Source: Brachycybe producta (Eukaryota; Arthropoda; Diplopoda; Playtdesmida; Andrognathidae). From it: a stretch of DNA of 64,000 nucleotides. Location of the stretch: NCBI GenBank assembly GCA_036925085.1, contig JAUPFP010000039.1:1303501-1367500 (forward strand), written 5' to 3'. The translations under genes and the position numbers were made by a program. Below, piece by piece: positions 59,289 through 64,000 of this stretch. Within the stretch, counting starts at the first letter, position 1. Every line of letters starts with the position of its first letter. The notes under the pieces were generated by a model, which was given only the letters and a program-made list of their open reading frames with translations, was not told the DNA's origin and searched no databases.

Positions 59289-60664
59289 TCTCTTTCTTTC
59301 TGCAACGAACTGAACGTCCAATTATGATCGGTTACAACATAAATTGCGTTAATAATCAGGAGCAGAATGATTACATTTTAAGAGAGAACGACACCTTTTT
59401 TGCGTGTTTTGGAGTCGAACGAAAATGCAGCTAAAGAAAAGAAATTATGTTTTCAATTAGTCATTTTTCTTGATGGAATTCTATTGGGCTGTTTTATTCG
59501 TATATATATATTTAAATATATTTGATCGAGGATACACGTTGGAAATTTTATTTCAAACAAAAAACAGTTGTTCTACATTTAATTGCATTATATTTAATAG
59601 ATGACTTTATTAGTAATGACATTTTTTTCTCCTGAAATATTTATTGGCTGTCGTTTTATGCATTTAGCAAACGATAAGCTTCAGTTTAGAAATTTATTTG
59701 GAATCGCCATATGTGCTTATGTTTAATCGGTGAAAAAGAAAATTGCCTTTTTTCCCCTTTCTTGTCCTTCAGCCCTCTCTTCAATCTTCTCTTGCAAATG
59801 GCAGGTTGTTGTTGCAGCGTTCTTGTTTTTAATAATGCCTTAAATTAAGGCTGTCGTAAAAGGATGGTGAAAAGATGCAGCTTTTTTAAACGAATGTATC
59901 AATTAACGAATTTATTTAACTTTTTTTTTTCAAATCTGGTCTGTTACGAAATTACGAGTGATTTTAATTTTGGAACATGAAAAATCTAAACACATTTTCT
60001 TTGTGTTTGAAATTGGTTGTTTGATGAATATTATGCATATCAAATTTGCATAATGTGATTTTTCTTGTCAACAAATTCATTTATATTGTAAAATGGTTCA
60101 ATCCACTTTTTTCTTCCTCAGATTTCATTAAAACAGTTAATAATCATGTTATATATAATTTGCAAACATCTGTAATTATTTCATCTTTTGTTTGAAGTTA
60201 AGATGTGTTATGTAGCTTAGAACAACAGCAGTGATGTACAGTATATCTTATTTGATGTTGATATATTTTAAAAATAAGCATTTCAATGCACGATTTTTTT
60301 ATTTCCAATTTTCGCTTCCATAAAGAGTTTATTTTTAAAGATATGAACGTGAAGGCAACCTTAAAATGTTGTATTTAGTATTTTTATGTTGACATATTTA
60401 AAAAAAAAAACTTTTTATAGACAAATATTAAGAAAATGTCGTCTGCTTTTGTATTTGGATCATTTTCAAACCAACATAAAAAAGCTTATTTTAAAAGATG
60501 TTAACATGAAAACAGCTACATTTCCAGTTTCTAAATTTTGTATCAAGTTTCTCTTCATTTGGCACCTGAAAGGTAAAATAACACAAGTTCAAAGTTCTTT
60601 TATACTTTTAAAACCTATTGGAACACTTAAAATAATTTGACAATTAAGAATTGTTTTAAATGTT
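59289..60664. other. RICTOR 3' flank and intergenic region
   Basis: AT-rich, without coding signal. The RICTOR 3' UTR should lie at the start, but I saw no canonical AATAAA close to the stop. An FB1 copy fills 60250-60632. Confidence 0.45.
60250..60632. repeat. FB1 sequences, one partial and one fuller copy
   Basis: A fragment (60250-60370, TGATGTTGATATATTTTAAA) precedes a copy with TTTTTATAGACAAATATTAA in the middle and ATTTCCAGTTTCTAAATTT on the right. Confidence 0.6.
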
Positions 60665-60670
60665 TTTATT
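60665..60670 (-). promoter_or_regulatory. Poly(A) signal of ATP5F1D
   Basis: AATAAA on the minus strand, 51 bp beyond the stop codon. Confidence 0.55.
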
Positions 60671-60720
60671 TGCTATAAGTGTACAATGATAACGCAAAAA
60701 AATGGTAAAATGATCTTCGT

Positions 60721-61474
60721 TTATTCGACTGCTTTAACAAGAGCTTCGTGAACCTCTACTGCGATCTGAGCCTCAGCTTTGTCTACTTCGCTCGTAGCTG
60801 ACGATAATTGTTGCTGTGCTTTCGTTAAACCTTCACGACAAAGCTACAAACACAAAGACAGTTAAAACATAAAACGTTTAACTGCTTGAGAGTTGATTAA
60901 TAAGTGCAGTTCACCTTGGGTTCTAAGTCTTCGATAAGAACTGCTTCTTCGGCTAAAACCTGGACAGAAGAATCATCGTTGACCGTTACGGAACCACTGC
61001 TCACTAAAAAGACACGAAGAAACCGGTTAATGCCGAATATAATTGATTAATTCTTATTTTTATGCTTTTTTTTTAACCAAAGAACTTCTTTGCGTTTCCA
61101 TCGTTTTCAAAGACTGTGAGGACACCCGGTTTCAAAACAGCTAGGGAAGGTACATGATGAGGTAGAATACCGAAACTACCGCTGAACGACGGTACATCTA
61201 CCTGTTTTACGTCGACATCGTGATAATATACCTAGAGAAAAAAAACGTGGTGAAATAACATGGAAAGAATGAAGACGACCTTCGATGAGATCTTAAAGGT
61301 CAAACCCTCATAAGAAACTCAAGTTTATGAATTTACCTTTGCAGGAGATGCAAAAGTAAATGGCATTTGGTTTCCTTCAGCATATCCCCTGTGTGAAATT
61401 AACTGGATTTTATTGATTCCATTGAAATTTTTCACGTAAGTTGGAAAACGCGACAAAACACGACTGAAAGACAT
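60721..61474 (-). CDS. ATP5F1D: ATP synthase subunit delta, mitochondrial
   Basis: Four minus-strand exons (61474-61337, 61231-61078, 61003-60915, 60843-60721) encode 167 residues; human has 168. This is the F1 central-stalk subunit (bacterial epsilon) that couples the c-ring to gamma. The first 35 residues (MSFSRVLSRFPTYVKNF...HRGYAEG) look like a cleavable matrix-targeting presequence. Then come QMPFTFASPAK, VDVPSFSGSFGILPHHVPSL, LKPGVLTVFE, KKFFVSSGSVTVNDDSSVQVLAEEA, and a C-terminal helical hairpin (KAQQQLSSATSEVDKAEAQIAVEV). All introns are GT-AG. A minus-strand AATAAA at 60670-60665 lies about 50 bp after the stop. The gene is convergent with RICTOR and divergent from the open frame at 62893. 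Confidence 0.97.
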
Positions 61475-61942
61475 TTTTGAGAAAGCAAAGAAGAATCAGC
61501 CGCCGCCTTGGACAACAAACAATAATAAGTGACTAGCCGCCACCAAATTTTTAAATTTTGAAGAAATTACGCGCAATAAGGTTTTTATTTTTCACCTAGA
61601 TTATTTTTTATTTTCTAAAATTTTGTTTATGAAAAAAAAACATATGTAAAATTGTTTAATTTTAATTTTAAAAAAAAGTTTCACTGTTTACTATTTGAGA
61701 AATAATTAGCCGGTTGTTTAGTCGTTAATATTTTGGTCGGCGCGAACGGGAAATTAACATTGGAGATTTGCTTTTTTTAGTTTCACCGTTAACTTTTCGT
61801 GAGTTTCTGTAACTTTTTTATGTTTTGGGAGTTTAAATTAACAATTGTCGTTGAATACTGATGTGTATTTCATGCTGTGAAGGTAACAAGAGTTTTATTA
61901 TGAGTTTTTCTTGTTTGTAAACTTATTCAAAATATATTTTAA

Positions 61943-62307
61943 GGCCGGCTTCACACGGACCACTTCGTGGTACGCCAAACTGGTTTACGCGGCGTTATTC
62001 ATCATCACAAACTCTTTATATACACGGACCACAATTGAAAACGATAACCTGCTGTCAGTGTGGGCAACTTATATGACTTTGATCATCAATGCCCAAAAAA
62101 AATGCTTGTCAAGAAAGGCTTTCTAGTCACCACTTTGTGGCCAGACGCAACCACTCATTACGACTTGTGTTGCAACAACAACAACAACAACATAAAAAAA
62201 CACGGTGGCAATGGCTCGTGTGAACAGTACCTATTATGTTATCAATGGTCTGCTAAAATGATCATTTTTATGTGTCGCCACCAAAAGTGGTCTGTGTGAA
62301 GCAGGCC
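61943..62307. repeat. Element of the TTCACACGG family, complete copy
   Basis: Termini GGCCGGCTTCACACGGACCA and TGGTCTGTGTGAAGCAGGCC pair at all but two positions. Inner inverted modules include CCACTTTGTGGCCAG and GGTGGCAATGGCTCGTGTG. No target duplication is clear. Confidence 0.8.
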
Positions 62308-62449
62308 ATATACGAGGAGCTTTTTTTTTTTCTCGAAAAGACACATGTCCATATTTTGACGTACTGCAGTGGCTAATGCTAAGCTCTATAGACGTTTTTG
62401 TAAAAATTTAGACGCAAAAACGTCAAGCGAACGTTTTTTTTTAAATGAA

Positions 62450-62665
62450 AAATTCAACTTGTATTTGAAACTAGAATGGTAAAAGATTATGCTAAAAGGC
62501 AATATCTTAAAAAATAAACATTTTATAGTTCAGTCTGGGGGGGATTTTCCATGAAAAAACTATTTTTCGCCTTTTTGAAACTATCATAAAAAGTTTATTT
62601 TGAAAGATGTCATCATGAAAAAACTTTTAACATTATCATAAAATATTCTAGTTTCTAAGTGTCCA
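62450..62665. repeat. FB1 copy upstream of the open frame at 62893
   Basis: TTTGAAACTAGAATGGTAAA at the left, TTTATTTTGAAAGATGTCAT and ATTCTAGTTTCTAAGTG at the right. Confidence 0.65.
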
Positions 62666-62892
62666 ATAGGTGCTGTCAGTTGTGCTTTGCAACACTGGGA
62701 TTCAAAGAGGGGGATGGACAAGCAGACATTATTTTCCACAAGATAAATGATTTTATCTTAGACCATTAGTAAGAAAGTAGAGTAAGTGGTCTAAGATTTT
62801 ATTTAGCTCAGTGTTTATTATTACATGAGGTCTGTTTTCGAGTCAACTACTTCATTGTTTTGTTTTTTCAGTAATTGAACACTTTTCAAATA

Positions 62893-64000
62893 ATGGAGGC
62901 AACTGTTGCTGATTTAAATATTGGTTCTAAGAATCTCAAGTCATTTGAGTTTCAGCAAAGAAAGAAGGCCAAATATGATGATTCCGATCCTAATCTGTCC
63001 TCGCTTAAGCAGCTTGGAAGACCCTGCAGTCACGATACCGAAAATGTTTGCTGTAATTCAGTGACTTGGAGTGACATTTCAGAAAACCGAAAACAATTTT
63101 ACTTTACCAGTAACAAGGAAAATCAAGATAAGGTGCTAATGCTCTTTATGTCCGTATCGGAACCTACGAGAAGACGTGCTAGAGAGGATTCGGTTTTATC
63201 GAAACCAAGAGAGGTTTCAGTCAAATTTTTTATGAAAGTAACATCAGAAAATGGGGAGAGGATGGTTCCTGTATGCAAATCCTTTTTTTCGTTTGCTTTT
63301 GGAGTTTCGAAAGCACGATTGCTTCGAATAGGAAAAGTTATTAACAGTGGGTCGATTCCCACTGAAAAACGTGGTGGAGATCGTAAGACTAAAAGATCTG
63401 CAGATAAAAGGGAAGCAGTAAGAGACTTTTTAAACAATCTAAAATGCTGCGAGATGCATTATGGTAGAAACGAGAGTAGACGAAGTTACCTTTCGTCAGA
63501 TTTGAGTATCAGCAAACTACATCAAATGTACGAAAAGTCGGCGTCCCCCGAAGTATCCGTTACATTTCCGTTATTTTACAAAATATTTGTGAATGATTTT
63601 AATATTGGATTCTCTTCGCCTGCTTCCGATGCTTGCGCAACCTGCACTCGTTTGAAAAATGAAATCAAATTAGAGCCGAATGATACACAACGACATCAAA
63701 ACCTTACGACGGAATATCACATTCACAAAATGCGGGCTGATGCTTTTTATAAAATTCTGAAAGAAGTCAGTGGAATTGCAAATAGTGCAGCATTCGTGTT
63801 TGACCTACAGCAAGTTCAGCCACTTCCCAAGACACCGATAGAAGATGCTATTTGCCGTCGACAAATAGGTCTTTATGCGGTTGGATGTGTCCCGATTGAT
63901 TCGAATAACCCGACATTTTATACGTGGACGGAAGTTCAGGCTGGAAGAGGAGGATTCATTCAGATTGGTTCAGCTGTTTTGCACCACCTGAAGCATCTCA
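62893..64000 (+). CDS. Transposon-like family protein, 5' part (369 codons, cut by window edge)
   Basis: A frame open from ATG 62893 to the end of the window encodes MEATVADLNIGS..., at least 369 residues. The architecture is that of a large, unnamed invertebrate family I recall as repeated and transposon-like: an N-terminal variable part, VCKSFFSFAFGVSKARLLRIG, then RGGDRKTKRS, a Cys/His set (CCEMHYGRNESRR), YEKSASPEVSVTFPLFYKIFV, CATC, a coiled stretch (YHIHKMRADAFYKILKE), and AFVFDLQQVQPLP followed by RRQIGLYAVG. In relatives this last part (possibly Pfam DUF7869, from memory) is thought to be RNase H-like, with the Asp of FDLQQV a candidate catalytic residue; that is an inference. The ATG follows a splice-acceptor-like tract. 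The lack of stops over 1.1 kb suggests recent activity or domestication. Confidence 0.6.
   Translation, partial: MEATVADLNIGSKNLKSFEFQQRKKAKYDDSDPNLSSLKQLGRPCSHDTENVCCNSVTWSDISENRKQFYFTSNKENQDKVLMLFMSVSEPTRRRAREDSVLSKPREVSVKFFMKVTSENGERMVPVCKSFFSFAFGVSKARLLRIGKVINSGSIPTEKRGGDRKTKRSADKREAVRDFLNNLKCCEMHYGRNESRRSYLSSDLSISKLHQMYEKSASPEVSVTFPLFYKIFVNDFNIGFSSPASDACATCTRLKNEIKLEPNDTQRHQNLTTEYHIHKMRADAFYKILKEVSGIANSAAFVFDLQQVQPLPKTPIEDAICRRQIGLYAVGCVPIDSNNPTFYTWTEVQAGRGGFIQIGSAVLHHLKHL

Larger units (their letters stand above)
61883..62871 (+). other. Possible 5'-UTR intron of the gene at 62893
   Basis: A donor-like AAG|gtaaca at 61883 and a polypyrimidine acceptor ending at 62871 could form an intron just before ATG 62893. 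It would hold the GGCC-ended element (61943-62307) and a foldback copy (62450-62665). The region 61475-61882 would then be a shared bidirectional promoter with ATP5F1D. No direct evidence of splicing is visible. Confidence 0.3.

Noticed and set aside
1-64000. CRISPR arrays, operons or ribosome binding sites
   Set aside because: The DNA is clearly eukaryotic and no direct-repeat arrays with unique spacers were seen.

Overview
The window is AT-rich, intron-rich animal DNA with compact nuclear genes. An eight-unit block of TTAGG, the common arthropod telomere repeat, sits inside a mobile element, and the end of the first gene resembles the terminal domain of arthropod large lipid-transfer proteins. 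I therefore infer an invertebrate, most likely an arthropod; no species is claimed. Gene identities come from reading the exons against remembered family sequences, with intron phases checked exon by exon.

Layout from left to right. (1) The 3' end of a probable large lipid-transfer protein (+, 209-7832), with a two-exon TMEM53 gene nested antisense in its last intron (-, 4900-7344). (2) EXOSC3/Rrp40 of the RNA exosome (+, 10724-17727), convergent with an eight-exon aldo-keto reductase (-, 18027-23324). (3) A mucolipin/TRPML lysosomal cation channel (+, 24810-40596) with 14 exon positions, one of which has two alternative versions. (4) UQCRH, the complex III hinge protein (+, 42487-43183). (5) A nine-exon short-chain dehydrogenase (+, 44686-46896) that lacks its catalytic Ser and Tyr. 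(6) RICTOR of TORC2 (+, 47998-59288), 30 exons. (7) ATP5F1D, the ATP synthase delta subunit (-, 60721-61474). (8) A long open frame of a transposon-like family (+, from 62893 past the window edge). The genes are ordinary neighbours and do not form an operon or cluster, although TRPML and RICTOR both act in lysosome/TOR biology and UQCRH and ATP5F1D are both respiratory-chain components.

Introns and intergenic DNA are packed with short non-autonomous DNA elements. One foldback family (about 250-450 bp) occurs in more than 20 copies. Others include a family carrying TGACGTCA sites, a TTCACACGG-type family, hAT-like and pogo-like elements, a tandem array of the pogo-like units beside TRPML exon 2, a 5'-truncated LINE with a perfect 12-bp target duplication, and a probable tRNA-derived SINE.

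The strongest points for follow-up are a tandem pair of 97-nt mutually exclusive exons in TRPML; 5 GC-AG introns among about 71 inferred; the SDR without its catalytic residues; a 25-bp-stem hairpin in TRPML intron 1; and two different elements nested in a single foldback copy, each with an 8-bp target duplication.
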